A stretch of 64,000 nt of DNA from Nostoc sp. LPT (GCF_017115165.1 NZ_JABXKF010000031.1:43081-107080); one strand, 5' to 3'. Positions 1 through 8,858 are shown, counted from the stretch's first letter. The notes: generated by a model from the sequence alone, not told the origin. Program-made: numbers and translations.

Positions 1-1079
1 TCGCTTTTATTGATAGTAAACTTTATTTTTGGGATAACTTGCAGGGCTTGCTCATATTGTCCTGCTATTGCACACTTGTTAGCAATTGTAGTAAACACAT
101 CTGGATCATTACCGCCATCAATTAAACCTTCAGGCGTGATACGCATATCCTGTCTGTATACATCAGAACCAGGGTAGTTAGTAGTTTTGGCAGTCTCAAT
201 GGCTTGGTTGAATTGTCCTATTTCTGCATAAGCAATGGCGATTTTAGTCAAAGAATAGTCTCTAGAAATAAATACACTCCCATTTGGCTTTCTAACTTTT
301 TGAAGAGCTTGAGTTAACAACTGCTCTGCTTTGTCTTTCTGTCCTAATTGTCCATACTTAACAGCCATTTCAGCGATAGAGTCTGGATATTCTAGATTTT
401 GTGAAGCTTGCGCTAGCAATTGCAATGCCTTTGCTTTTTGTCCAAATTGTGCATATTTGAGTGCAATTTCAGCTATTTCATAGCTGCTGCTTTTTGCTTT
501 TTGAAGTGCTTGTGCTAATATCTGTTGTGCTTGAGCTTTTTGGCCGGTTTGTGCATATCTAAGTCCAATTTCAGACATTAATATAGATGGAGCTGAATAT
601 TGATAAGTTTTTAATTTAGTCAGTTGAAGAGCTTTTTCATATTGTCCTACTTGTACAAACTGAGTAGCAATATGTGCCAAACTAATACTTACATCTGGGT
701 TTAGTAATTGGTATTTGTAAAGAGATTTTGCTACTTGAAGTGCTTTGTCGTATTGTCCCATTTCTATATAGATGATACCCAACTGCTCCAATAAGTCGGT
801 TTTGATGCGAATAGACTTATTTATTTTGATAGTCTGAATAGCTGGGGCTAATAACTTCGAGGCTTTATCCTGTTGTCCTAATTTTGCATATCCGACAGCT
901 ATTTTAGCTAAAAATTTTGCTTGGACTGGTTGCTTACCATTATTTTTCTCGTAAATAGCAACCTCAGCCACAGGTTTTACTTGTACTTGTTTGTCAGTAT
1001 TAATTTCATTAAGTACAGATTGACAAGCTGCACCTAATGTGATTAGTAATGCTGCGATCGCCAATTTTTTGAGTTGCAT
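1..1079 (-). CDS. TPR-repeat lipoprotein, C-terminus cut by window edge
   Basis: An open frame runs leftwards from ATG at 1077-1079 to the window edge with no stop, so the gene is partial. The first 20 residues form a lipoprotein signal with a lipobox-like LGAAC, so the mature protein is probably anchored by a lipid at Cys19. The rest is a chain of about 34-residue helical repeats of the type YAQxGQxxKAxQLLxQALQ, typical of tetratricopeptide repeats, at least eight visible. Such proteins are protein-binding scaffolds; the partner is not evident. It is transcribed in the same direction as dhaK-dhaL but lies downstream of them with a 61-bp gap, so co-transcription is possible. Confidence 0.85.
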   Translation of the reverse strand, partial: MQLKKLAIAALLITLGAACQSVLNEINTDKQVQVKPVAEVAIYEKNNGKQPVQAKFLAKIAVGYAKLGQQDKASKLLAPAIQTIKINKSIRIKTDLLEQLGIIYIEMGQYDKALQVAKSLYKYQLLNPDVSISLAHIATQFVQVGQYEKALQLTKLKTYQYSAPSILMSEIGLRYAQTGQKAQAQQILAQALQKAKSSSYEIAEIALKYAQFGQKAKALQLLAQASQNLEYPDSIAEMAVKYGQLGQKDKAEQLLTQALQKVRKPNGSVFISRDYSLTKIAIAYAEIGQFNQAIETAKTTNYPGSDVYRQDMRITPEGLIDGGNDPDVFTTIANKCAIAGQYEQALQVIPKIKFTINKS

Positions 1080-1140
1080 CGGCTTTTTGACCTTGTATCG
1101 ATACTGACGTTAAATCATTTCTCCTTTGAGACAGCCAGTG

Positions 1141-1800
1141 TTATTCCACAGAACTTTCCAATACTGCTAACAAACTTTTCAACATCAAATAAGCAGAAGT
1201 CCCTCCCGGATCTTGATGTCCAATACTCCGTTCTCCCAAATAACTAGCCCGTCCTTTTTTCGCCTGCATTGGTATAGTTTCCTCCAAGCCTCTTTGGGCT
1301 GCTGCTACAGCCTGTTGCATAGCTTCCACAGTAGCCTGATTTTCTCCGACAGCCTGCCGAAAAGCCGCTACAGCCGGAGATAACACATCTACCATTGTCT
1401 TATCCCCTAGTTGGGCTTTACCACGTTGCAGCACACCGTTTAAACCCGCTTGCAATAGCTCTAACATATCTTGCTCTGTTAATTCATGCTTCAAAGCTAC
1501 TGCTATACTGGCTCGCAAAAACCAAGTACCGTAAAGAGGACCACTGGCACCGCCAATAGAAGAAATCAAAGTCATACTCACGGTTTTGAGAATGCTACCG
1601 ATGTCCTTGTCTGTAAGAGTTGGTAACTGAGCGCTTACCTTTTTAAAGCCGCGATCCATATTGATCCCGTGGTCGGCATCTCCGATCGCAGCATCTAATT
1701 CTGTCAAATATGCTTTATTCTGCTCTATCTCGGTTGCATAAGCCTGCAACCATTGTAATATCTGCGCTTGAGTCACCATATCAACATAATTCGTAATCAC
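1141..1800 (-). CDS. dhaL: Dihydroxyacetone kinase, DhaL (ADP/ATP-binding) subunit
   Basis: DhaL is the nucleotide-binding subunit that phosphorylates dihydroxyacetone bound on DhaK. The Mg-binding signature ELDAAIGDADHGINMDRGF is at residues 34-52, with Asp36, Asp41 and Asp43 as expected metal ligands, and the helical barrel follows to the end (219 residues, normal length). The first ATG is used here; a second ATG at codon 8 (1779) gives a start closer to what I recall for the family. It follows dhaK with a 33-bp spacer containing the GCTAACG repeat. No dhaM (PTS donor subunit) is present, so the phosphate donor cannot be told from this window. Confidence 0.93.
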   Translation of the reverse strand: MITNYVDMVTQAQILQWLQAYATEIEQNKAYLTELDAAIGDADHGINMDRGFKKVSAQLPTLTDKDIGSILKTVSMTLISSIGGASGPLYGTWFLRASIAVALKHELTEQDMLELLQAGLNGVLQRGKAQLGDKTMVDVLSPAVAAFRQAVGENQATVEAMQQAVAAAQRGLEETIPMQAKKGRASYLGERSIGHQDPGGTSAYLMLKSLLAVLESSVE

Positions 1801-1833
1801 GCTCGAATACTCGCTAACGCTACGCTAACGTAA

Positions 1834-2910
1834 TTATGAAATTCCCCAACGCCAACTTGGCGTTTTTATCGGTGCATCCCATAGCCTGATCATCTCATCA
1901 TCTAATTTCAGCAAGGTAATAGAGCAACCTTGCATTTCTAGAGATGTGATGTAAGGGCCTATCAAGTTTCGCACAATTTGCAATTCTTGCTGTTCGCAGA
2001 TTTGGGCGAGTTTGCGATAAACAATATACAGTTCAGAAATCGGGGTTCCACCCATACTATTGACGAAAGCTAAGAGGCGATCGCCTTTGGCAAATGGTAG
2101 ATTTGTTAGTTCTACATCTACCCATTCTCCTTTGTCTTCGTCCCACTCGCGCAGTGTGCGGCTGTATGCTGCATCCTCAATGAGCGATCGCGTCAAAATT
2201 TCGGTAATCTCATCTACTGATTTGATAGCTGTACGTTCTATTCCTGGCTCCCCGTGGATACCGATACCTAATTCGATTTGGCGATCACCCAATTCAAATG
2301 TCGGCGTTCCATTAGCTGGGACTGTACAAGATGTTAAAGCAATTCCCATACTCCGCCCATTTAGATTTACTCGGCGACATAAATTTGCTATTTGTGGCAA
2401 ATCATACCCCATCTCTGCGGCTGCGCCACAAATTTTTTCCGCCAGTATTGTTGTTCCCACACCCCGTCGTCCTTGGGTATAGAGACTATCTTTCACTGCT
2501 ACATCGTCATCAATTAAAATATTTAGCGATCGAATGCCTTCACCACGGGCTAACTCCGTTGCCATCTCAAAGTTCATCACATCGCCACTGTAATTTTTGA
2601 CGATATAAAGGATACCTGAGCCTCCATCTACTTGCTTGGCTGCTTCTAGTATTTGGTCAGGAGTGGGTGAAGTGAAAACCTCACCAGGACAAGCTGCATC
2701 CAGCATTCCTTTGCCCACGAAGCCAGCGTGCATTGGTTCATGTCCACTGCCACCACCTGAAATAATTGCTACTTTTCCCGGAATAGGTGCATTGGCTCGA
2801 TAGACAAAGGCAGGATCGTAGTTCAGTTTAATTAAATCGGAATGAGCCGCCGCCATACCTTCTAGACTTTCTTGCACAAAGTCTTCTGGCTTGTTGATCA
2901 GCTTTTTCAT
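1834..2910 (-). CDS. dhaK: Dihydroxyacetone kinase, DhaK (substrate-binding) subunit
   Basis: DhaK binds dihydroxyacetone covalently through a histidine and presents it to DhaL for phosphorylation to DHAP, linking C3 sugars to glycolysis in the cytoplasm. The glycine-rich SGGGSGHEP is at residues 51-59, and the hemiaminal-forming histidine is probably His219 in GIGIHGEPG. At 358 residues it is a complete stand-alone DhaK. It is the first gene of a dhaK-dhaL pair. Upstream lies the long repeat-filled spacer 2911-3715, from which any promoter must act. Confidence 0.94.
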   Translation of the reverse strand: MKKLINKPEDFVQESLEGMAAAHSDLIKLNYDPAFVYRANAPIPGKVAIISGGGSGHEPMHAGFVGKGMLDAACPGEVFTSPTPDQILEAAKQVDGGSGILYIVKNYSGDVMNFEMATELARGEGIRSLNILIDDDVAVKDSLYTQGRRGVGTTILAEKICGAAAEMGYDLPQIANLCRRVNLNGRSMGIALTSCTVPANGTPTFELGDRQIELGIGIHGEPGIERTAIKSVDEITEILTRSLIEDAAYSRTLREWDEDKGEWVDVELTNLPFAKGDRLLAFVNSMGGTPISELYIVYRKLAQICEQQELQIVRNLIGPYITSLEMQGCSITLLKLDDEMIRLWDAPIKTPSWRWGIS

Positions 2911-3013
2911 AATCTGTATCTGGTTAAAAGGGTGCTAAAACCCAGGTTATAGCGATCGCTGGTTTGTATGCAATAGAGGCTGACCTCTCTCTAAATCTCT
3001 CTCCTAAAAGGAG

Positions 3014-3612
3014 CAACGGTGTACACACAAGTCTGAAAAACTTCATCCACCAAAGATTTGCGGTGAAGCAGCGCTCTTGGTAGGGTTTCCAACGCCAGAT
3101 GCTCCACTTGGGGAGACCCCATCGCCCTTGGCGTCTCCCCTTGGGAGAAGACCGCACTGGCTCCTTTGCAGGCGACTGCTGTTAGCGCAGCGTTAGCGAC
3201 GCAGGAGCGTCACCCGAACGCGAGTGCGTCTCCGATCGGAGAAGGGTGCGTTACGCTGGCGTAACAAAGCTAACTTGTTGCAATCATGGCGATGGCTGCG
3301 GTGCTACGCCAACGCATTTGCTATTTCGGCGAACCCATTTGCTATTTCGGCGAACCCATTTGCTATTTCGGCGAACCCATTTGCTATTTCGGCGAACCCA
3401 TTTGCTATTTCGGCGAACCCATTTGCTATTTCGGCGAACCCATTTGCTATTTCGGCGAACCCATTTGTTATTTCGGCGAACTCATTTGCTATTTCGGCGA
3501 ACTCATTTGCTATTTCGGCGAACTCATTTGTTATTTCGGCGTGTCCATAACGCACCCTACAAAACTACTAGAATTGAAACCTATACTGGTCATACTTGTG
3601 TGTACACCGTAG
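3014..3612. mobile_element. 599-bp non-autonomous insertion with inverted ends and 11-bp target duplication
   Basis: The ends are inverted copies: left CAACGGTGTACACACAAGT (3014-3032), right its complement apart from one base (3594-3612). The 11-bp CCTAAAAGGAG occurs directly on both sides (3003-3013 and 3613-3623). Removing the segment with one copy restores the uninterrupted repeat seen at 31826-31971. No transposase is encoded. Inside are a GTTAGCGCAGCGTTAGCG block (3180-3197) and the 21-bp tandem array at 3315-3545. Confidence 0.7.
3315..3545. repeat. 21-bp tandem array, 11 units
   Basis: Eleven near-identical 21-bp units start at 3315 and every 21 bp to 3525, core CATTTGCTATTTCGGCGAA. 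Late units drift (C to T changes, GAACC to GAACT). Because 21 is divisible by 3 and the unit has no stop in several frames, long open frames run through it on both strands as 7-residue repeats; none has a credible start region, so I do not call them genes. Confidence 0.95.
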
Positions 3613-3715
3613 CCTAAAAGGAGAGAGACTTTGAATTTTCCCCCTTCCCGCGTCGGGAAGAGGGTTAGGGGGTTAGGTTTTTCCATATCGCGTGATAAAA
3701 GTCAGTTATTTAATG

Positions 3716-4591
3716 TCAATCCAAAGATTCCATTAACTCAATACACTTGTGCATCTGCTGGTGCATGGTTTCCCTATCAGCATGAAACCTTCGCCCATGA
3801 CCTGGTAGTACCCACTCAAAAGAGTAATTAGCCAAGTTACGCATTGATTTAGTCTGTTCTGACCAAGAATACCAGCAGGCACCGTGGAATGCAATCAGTT
3901 GGTGCAAGCTTTCTGACCAAGCGAGATGGTCGCCAGTGAAGAGGAACTTATTTTTGTAAAGTAGGACAGTTTGTCCTTTAGTGTGACCGGGAACTGGGAT
4001 AATTAATAAATCTGGAGTCAAAGTAAATGGTTCAGAACCAGTTAGCTGTATTTCTACATTGCGAGTATCGGCAGTAATATCATCAGTATGAAGGATGCGA
4101 TCGCACTGAAAATGCTCGGCAAACTTTTGATGATCTGCGACATCATCCTTATGAGTTAGGTACATATAACGAATTGGCCCCAGTTCCTCTAAACGCTTGA
4201 CTAAAGGCGGCGTAAAGCGGGGAGAATCCACTAAAATATTACCTTCTGGAAGTTTAATTAAATAGCTAGCAGCACCATAAGATTTTTCGGAATGATAGCC
4301 GCAATGGTAAACATTTTCTGCTACTAATATTGGAAACTTTTCTTGAGCAACTTTGATATCTTTTGGTTTCTCAACTGTACCAATAGAACTAGTAGGACAA
4401 GCTAAAAGTGCTTCAAGGGCTGCTAATCTTTCTGTATTATTCGCAGGTTGATGATAAACCACCGACTGTTGATCGACACGAGAAAATACTTCAGGAGTCA
4501 TCCAGCGACAAGTATCACAATCAATACAGGTAGTGTCTACATAAAAATCGCCGTTAACATTTTGGGAGCGACGCTGATTTAAATGAGCCAT
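3716..4591 (-). CDS. MBL-fold metallo-hydrolase with N-terminal ferredoxin-like domain
   Basis: Residues 18-68 look like a small ferredoxin domain: Cys22, Cys25, Cys28 in CIDCDTC and a distant Cys65-Pro. Residues 90-290 are a metallo-beta-lactamase fold with THKDDVADH (His147, Asp150, His154), PGHTKGQ (His203), FTGDH (Asp221) and a final PGHGRRF. The THKDDVADH spacing is the variant of HxHxDH I associate with cyanobacterial proteins of this architecture. It is likely a cytoplasmic hydrolase or redox enzyme; the substrate is unknown. It is divergent from the Ser/Thr kinase at 4782, and part of this pair is duplicated in dead form at 9131-9390. Confidence 0.85.
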   Translation of the reverse strand: MAHLNQRRSQNVNGDFYVDTTCIDCDTCRWMTPEVFSRVDQQSVVYHQPANNTERLAALEALLACPTSSIGTVEKPKDIKVAQEKFPILVAENVYHCGYHSEKSYGAASYLIKLPEGNILVDSPRFTPPLVKRLEELGPIRYMYLTHKDDVADHQKFAEHFQCDRILHTDDITADTRNVEIQLTGSEPFTLTPDLLIIPVPGHTKGQTVLLYKNKFLFTGDHLAWSESLHQLIAFHGACWYSWSEQTKSMRNLANYSFEWVLPGHGRRFHADRETMHQQMHKCIELMESLD

Positions 4592-4781
4592 ATTAATCCT
4601 TTTGCTTCCAGGTGCTTCTTGGGGAGCGATAAACCTTATATCCCTACGCTAGCAAAAGTAACTTGAGACTGTAGCCGCCACTAGAAATAAATCTGCTCAA
4701 AAATATCAAGACTCGTGAAACCCAGTAAGCATAAATTGGGAAAACTGAACATAGACACTATCTGCTGACATATTCCTAAAT

Positions 4782-5861
4782 ATGCTTTACTGTTCTAATT
4801 CCAGTTGTTTAAATCCCTTTACCTCTGATCACAATAAGTTTTGCATTAAGTGTGGAAAAACACTCACACCATTATTCAGAAACCGTTTTCGGGTAATACG
4901 ACTTTTGGGTGAGGGTGGATTTAGCAGAACTTATGAAGCTAGGGATGCAGATAAAATAGATGAACCTTGCGTAATTAAGCAATTTGTCCCTCAATTTGAA
5001 GGAACGGCTGCACTTGAGAAAGCTACAGAGTTATTTAAGCAAGAAGCGAAGCGTCTGTATGACTTGGGAGAACACCCGCAAATTCCCCGCCTGATTGCTT
5101 ATTTTGAACAGGATAAGCGGCTTTATTTGGTACAAGAGTTGATTCAGGGGCAGAATTTATTACAAGAATTGCAGCAGCAGGGAGCCTTTAGCGAAGAAAA
5201 GATAAAACAGCTTTTAACTGATTTATTACCTATCCTGAAATTTATCCATGAACGCGGTGTAATTCACCGAGATATTAAACCAGAAAATATCATGCGCCGC
5301 CAGGATGGCAAGTTAATATTAATTGATTTTGGTGTTTCTAAACAAATTACAAAAACTTTTGTAGGTGTTGGTACAACAGTAGGAACGCCTGGATATACAC
5401 CATTAGAGCAAATGCGTGGTCAAGTTTTCCCTGCAAGTGACCTTTATAGTTTGGGTGTAACTTGTATTCGGCTATTAACTCAATGTTTACCAAATGCAGA
5501 TGGTTCTGATGAACTTTATGATGCAGTAAATGGTAAATGGAAATGGATAAATTATCTACTCCAAGAGACAAATATTACACCTTTTTTGATTAAAGTTTTA
5601 GATAAATTGATTGAGGACTACGCTAAAGAACGCTATCAATCGGTAGATGAGGTATTTCTAGATTTAGATTTTTGTAATAAGCCACAATCTAATCGAGATA
5701 TAGATTTAAAATCGAATACAACTAAGTTAAGTGGAGAAGATTGGAGACAACGGAAAAATTGGGGAACCCGTGGAAGCTGGGACAGTTCGAGGGACTGGGA
5801 TAGTGGGGAAATTTCGGGAGATTGGGATAGTTGGGAAAGTTACGGAGATTTTAGATTTTAA
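4782..5861 (+). CDS. Serine/threonine protein kinase with N-terminal zinc ribbon
   Basis: This is a soluble Hanks-type kinase of 359 residues. A four-cysteine ribbon (Cys4, Cys9, Cys21, Cys24) precedes the kinase domain. The glycine loop is LGEGGFSRTY (42-51), the ATP lysine is Lys66, the catalytic loop is HRDIKPEN (162-169) and the metal loop is DFG (182-184), so it should be active. The C-terminal 40 residues are rich in Trp, Asp, Ser and Gly (repeated DWDS), with no membrane segment. It is divergent from the MBL hydrolase across a 190-bp spacer. Targets are unknown. Confidence 0.92.
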   Translation: MLYCSNSSCLNPFTSDHNKFCIKCGKTLTPLFRNRFRVIRLLGEGGFSRTYEARDADKIDEPCVIKQFVPQFEGTAALEKATELFKQEAKRLYDLGEHPQIPRLIAYFEQDKRLYLVQELIQGQNLLQELQQQGAFSEEKIKQLLTDLLPILKFIHERGVIHRDIKPENIMRRQDGKLILIDFGVSKQITKTFVGVGTTVGTPGYTPLEQMRGQVFPASDLYSLGVTCIRLLTQCLPNADGSDELYDAVNGKWKWINYLLQETNITPFLIKVLDKLIEDYAKERYQSVDEVFLDLDFCNKPQSNRDIDLKSNTTKLSGEDWRQRKNWGTRGSWDSSRDWDSGEISGDWDSWESYGDFRF

Positions 5862-5942
5862 GTTTTAGAGATGCGACGCCGAATAGCCCGTCGTAGACAT
5901 CGCTGTTCCAATTTACAATAATTACATCCCAGAGGATTAACT

Positions 5943-6146
5943 ATGAAATGGCGCGTGATTCTTGAATCAGACTTAGAAACAGGCGATTGGGCTGTATGGT
6001 GTCCAGAGTTACCTGGCTGTACTTCAGCAGGAGAAACTGAAGAAGAAGCTTTGGAAAATATTAAAGAAGCAATTCAATTATATTTACAGCCAGAATTAAT
6101 TGAGTTAGCCCCTGGTGCGATCGCACGAGAGATTATTGTCTCATAA
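5943..6146 (+). CDS. HicB-family antitoxin-like protein, no adjacent co-directional hicA
   Basis: The 67-residue protein has the partial RNase H-like fold of HicB antitoxins: a WAVWCPELPGC strand-turn and the helix EEEALENIKEAIQLYL. HicB proteins neutralise HicA mRNA interferases or work as stand-alone regulators. It has a good ribosome site (AGAGGA at 5931-5936). The nearest hicA (6164-6382) converges on it from the other strand and already has its own hicB, so this gene is either an orphan or a second antitoxin. Confidence 0.85.
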   Translation: MKWRVILESDLETGDWAVWCPELPGCTSAGETEEEALENIKEAIQLYLQPELIELAPGAIAREIIVS

Positions 6147-6163
6147 GCGATCGCGCATATAAT

Positions 6164-6382
6164 TTATAACGCTTCCCACTCATCTCTGCTTGTATTAGCT
6201 TGACGTAATATTCTATTTAATAAGCTTGGGCTGATATCTCCCTGATGCGGATTGGGAATTGTCAGCTTTAATTCACCTTTCACCATGTATTGATGCTTAC
6301 CACCTGGGTAAGGCCCATCAAAACCTGCATCTTTGAAATAACGAATCTGATCCCGCCGATTAATCGATCCAAAGGGTGGCAT
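6164..6382 (-). CDS. hicA: HicA-family toxin (mRNA interferase)
   Basis: This 72-residue double-stranded-RNA-binding-like toxin cleaves mRNA when free. Its key feature is the conserved GGKHQYMVKGE stretch holding the catalytic-type His (His29), preceded by the helix RRDQIRYFKDAGF. It ends with LLNRILRQANTSRDEW, as in typical HicA. Its ATG shares one base with the stop of the upstream hicB, so the two are translated together. Confidence 0.9.
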   Translation of the reverse strand: MPPFGSINRRDQIRYFKDAGFDGPYPGGKHQYMVKGELKLTIPNPHQGDISPSLLNRILRQANTSRDEWEAL

Positions 6383-6630
6383 TAGGCAACCTCTTTGGTG
6401 AAATTCAGGTCAACACCATCAAGTATCGGTAGAGTATGACCTAAACGCAATCCTAAAATAATCCATCCTTCAAGAGTATCTTGCAAATCCTCTCGGCAAG
6501 CTTCTAATGTTGCAGCGTTTGCCCACACTCCTTGACACTCTGGAATTTCGCCATAGAAAGTTCCATCCTCAAGCAACTCGTAGGTTGCTTTGTGCATTGC
6601 TGTACGAATGTAATTTGTCAACATTGCCAA
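6382..6630 (-). CDS. hicB: HicB-family antitoxin
   Basis: The 82-residue antitoxin is encoded just upstream of hicA with a 1-bp overlap. It has the HicB core: GTFYGEIPECQGVWANAATLE followed by the helix CREDLQDTLEGWI. It is expected to bind and block HicA and to repress the operon. Order antitoxin-toxin is one of the two orders known for hicAB. Right upstream, on the other strand, is a GUN4 fragment, so the module may have inserted beside an older broken gene. Confidence 0.9.
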   Translation of the reverse strand: MAMLTNYIRTAMHKATYELLEDGTFYGEIPECQGVWANAATLEACREDLQDTLEGWIILGLRLGHTLPILDGVDLNFTKEVA

Positions 6631-6633
6631 GAT

Positions 6634-6801
6634 ATCAGCAAGATTAATGAACTTTGGCTAAAGTATAGCAACGGGCGTTTTGGCTTTAGTATCCAAAGTC
6701 AAATTTGGTTAAAATTAGACTGTGATTGGATTAAACTAAGCGATCGCATCGGTTGGCGTCTAAACAATTACTGCAAAGAATATTCTGAACTAACTATTTA
6801 G
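6634..6801 (+). pseudogene. GUN4-domain remnant
   Basis: An open frame ending at TAG 6799-6801 encodes KINELWLKYSNGRFGFSIQ, then DRIGWRLN. This matches the GUN4 part of the NACHT protein in this window (IDQLWVQYSNGHFGFSVQ and SDRVGWKVG), but about 45 residues between the two blocks are missing and the upstream part is absent. There is no start codon or ribosome site of its own. GUN4 domains bind tetrapyrroles; this piece is too short to fold. Confidence 0.7.
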
Positions 6802-6897
6802 TATAAATTCCCCAAAAGGAGCATTTACCACTTTCTGGGGTGGAGAGGGAAGAAAGTTGATATTTAGTTTTGGGAATATTGAATAGTTGTTTCGTGC

Positions 6898-7362
6898 TTA
6901 GAGCGAATCTACTCCAAATTCCTGCGGACGATGGCGAACCGCCGTATAGGCTTTCATTGGCGGCAATTCTGGTCGTCTTAAAAACCAGTTTTCTGAGGCA
7001 TCAGAGCCGTAATTAAACCCCACTATTACCACATACTCTTCCTTGGGCTTATAGGTGTCAATCACATTAAACAACTCAGCATATTCGATCGGCTGTTGTT
7101 TCGCTGCTTGCGAGAGCATCATCATCTTCCAGGGTTCACTTCTTTGTGCCACATAATGAACCTTGCTCCCGATCGCAGATGGACTTTCTGTGATTGAAAA
7201 ATCGTTGCCACCGGAATGCTGGATATTCACGACTTTGTGAAGATAAAGGTAGCCTCGACCTGAGCGCTGATAGAACTTCCACGCCTGGGCGCTAAACAGG
7301 ACTTCACATTCATCGATGATGTTTCTTGCGATTTCGACTCTCAGTTCGCGTTCAGGTGTCAT
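6898..7362 (-). CDS. Hypothetical protein, 154 aa
   Basis: I do not recognise the family. The protein is soluble, mixed alpha/beta, with no signal peptide, membrane segment or clear catalytic motif. Its ATG overlaps the stop of the upstream truncated PIN gene (ATGA type), so the two are translationally coupled, as in a toxin-antitoxin or small accessory operon. The C-terminus is rich in Arg and Pro (RRPELPP, RHRPQEF). Function cannot be assigned. Confidence 0.7.
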   Translation of the reverse strand: MTPERELRVEIARNIIDECEVLFSAQAWKFYQRSGRGYLYLHKVVNIQHSGGNDFSITESPSAIGSKVHYVAQRSEPWKMMMLSQAAKQQPIEYAELFNVIDTYKPKEEYVVIVGFNYGSDASENWFLRRPELPPMKAYTAVRHRPQEFGVDSL

Positions 7363-7574
7363 GTCAGTTCACCCGTGCAGTGGTCAGGCTTCTTGCCCTC
7401 ATTTATCATGGTAACAGAAGATAAATAGACTATTTTGGCTCCTTTTGAAAACCATGCTGGTGAAGTAGTAATTACCTGCTGCCAATGAGCTTGTGCTGCC
7501 TGATGATTTTGATCGTTTGCCAGTTCGAGTTTTAGAAGATAGCTGGTATCGAGAAAAATCTTACGGGTTGGCAT
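7359..7574 (-). pseudogene. Truncated PIN-domain (VapC-like) protein
   Basis: The start MPTRKIFLDTSYLLKLELA (ATG at 7574; an upstream ATG at 7595 is also possible) is the first strand of a PIN nuclease with the conserved first Asp. After about 40 residues the similarity stops and the frame ends at 71 residues, where PIN toxins usually have 130-150 and three further acidic residues. It is therefore a broken toxin gene. No vapB-like antitoxin is next to it. The stop overlaps the start of the next gene by 4 bp. Confidence 0.6.
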
Positions 7575-7712
7575 AGAGATAGCGATCGCGATCAATTGAA
7601 GCGTCTTAAATCAAATCTCTATATAATCCCCTGACCGAGGTGCGAAGCACAAGTGCGTTCCCGCTTCTCCTGTAGGAGAAGCTACGCGTAGCCGCAGGCA
7701 TCGCCTAATTCC

Positions 7713-8858
7713 CTACCACTTCACCTCAGCTGCCACGTTGACCTCTCGTTGAGTGGGCACTTTCACCCGACGGCGATACCACCACATCACGACACCTGTC
7801 ACCATCAGCACGGTAGGAGCCAGACCCACAAACACATACAAAACCTGCGTCAGCCGTCCACCGAAGGTGCCAAAATGCACAGAGCCAAACTGATTCAAAA
7901 TGGCCTCGGCACGGGAGGGTTTAACGCCATCATTAATCTGAATCACCTTGCCTGTGAATTGATCGAGATAGACTTGCGTTCTCCCATATTGACCTGTTTC
8001 CTGAGCCTGCTTTTTGCCCACGCGGAATGGTTCTTCCTGTTTATTAGCAAAAGAAACGTAGGTAGTAGTAGCATTGGGAACGGCGGCATCGGCTCGTTGT
8101 AGCAGGTCTTTGATCGCCAAGGGTTGCTGAAGATAAATCGGTTTAGAAACTGGCTCTACGGGTTTTGGTGTCAGGGTTGCGGCATAAATGATATCAGTCA
8201 CCTTTGCTTGAGGAATGTTCCAGGCAAAACCGGTGAAGCCAATGAAGGCAAGAAAGACGGCGGTGATGATACCTGCTACTTTGTGAATATCAAAATTTGT
8301 GCGTTTGATATGAGCCTTCTGCCATTTGATTTTGAATCCAGCAATCAATTTGCGCCAACCAGGCCAGAGGATGATACCCGTGATGCTAAGGATCAGAGTT
8401 AGAAGGGCAACAATACCCATAATCCATTGACCTATATCGCCTGCTAAGAGTTTGTAGTGCAGGCTATAAATGCTGCCAATCCAACTGGTTTCCCACTGAC
8501 GATCGCCCATAACCTGCCCCGTATATGGGTTCACAAATACATACCAAACGCGATCGGCCGCATCATTCAACCACACCTGGTAAGGCTGATCGATGTGTTC
8601 TGGCAAGCTAACACCGCCAATAGTCAAGCCTTTGGAGGCGTAGGCGGTTTTCACAGTGTCTGCGATCGCATGAATTGAAACTCGCTCTTTAGCGGGGATA
8701 ATGCGACCAAACCGTTGTGCTAGAACAATGCCATCGATTTCGTGCCAGAAAACCAGCACACTGCCCGTCAATCCAGCGATGCAGAGTAGAGTGCCACCGA
8801 TTAACCCGAGCCAGCGATGCAGGTGAAATGCAGTATTGCGAATCGTTTTTGCATTCAT
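7713..8858 (-). CDS. PepSY-associated transmembrane protein
   Basis: The 381-residue inner-membrane protein starts with RNTAFHLHRWLGLIGGTLLCIAGLTGS, a His-containing first helix typical of PepSY_TM proteins. Further membrane segments lie near residues 140-165, 192-215 and 340-362, with two soluble PepSY-like segments between. In bacteria such genes often accompany siderophore uptake and are thought to reduce or handle iron, but no TonB receptor is nearby. It is monocistronic; the upstream region 8859-9003 contains an imperfect 30-bp direct repeat (8877-8906 and 8969-8998). Confidence 0.88.
   Translation of the reverse strand: MNAKTIRNTAFHLHRWLGLIGGTLLCIAGLTGSVLVFWHEIDGIVLAQRFGRIIPAKERVSIHAIADTVKTAYASKGLTIGGVSLPEHIDQPYQVWLNDAADRVWYVFVNPYTGQVMGDRQWETSWIGSIYSLHYKLLAGDIGQWIMGIVALLTLILSITGIILWPGWRKLIAGFKIKWQKAHIKRTNFDIHKVAGIITAVFLAFIGFTGFAWNIPQAKVTDIIYAATLTPKPVEPVSKPIYLQQPLAIKDLLQRADAAVPNATTTYVSFANKQEEPFRVGKKQAQETGQYGRTQVYLDQFTGKVIQINDGVKPSRAEAILNQFGSVHFGTFGGRLTQVLYVFVGLAPTVLMVTGVVMWWYRRRVKVPTQREVNVAAEVKW

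Larger units (their letters stand above)
2980..3705. repeat. Dispersed inverted-repeat element interrupted by a second insertion
   Basis: The outer parts (2980-3013 and 3613-3705) match, in reverse orientation, the intact element at 31826-31971: the CTCTCTCC/CTAAAAGGAG block, the CCCTTCCCGCGTCGGGAAG palindrome, and the end GTGATAAAAGTCAG. The left end keeps only CTGAC of the 13-bp terminus. The element is split by the 599-bp segment 3014-3612. Confidence 0.7.

Noticed and set aside
2060..2600. Plus-strand open frames opposite dhaK
   Set aside because: They lie fully within a strongly supported gene on the other strand and have no protein-family features.
3224..3617. Overlapping open frames of 80-120 codons on both strands through the 21-bp array
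   Set aside because: They are open only because the unit is 21 bp without stops; starts, ribosome sites and non-repeat flanks are not credible.
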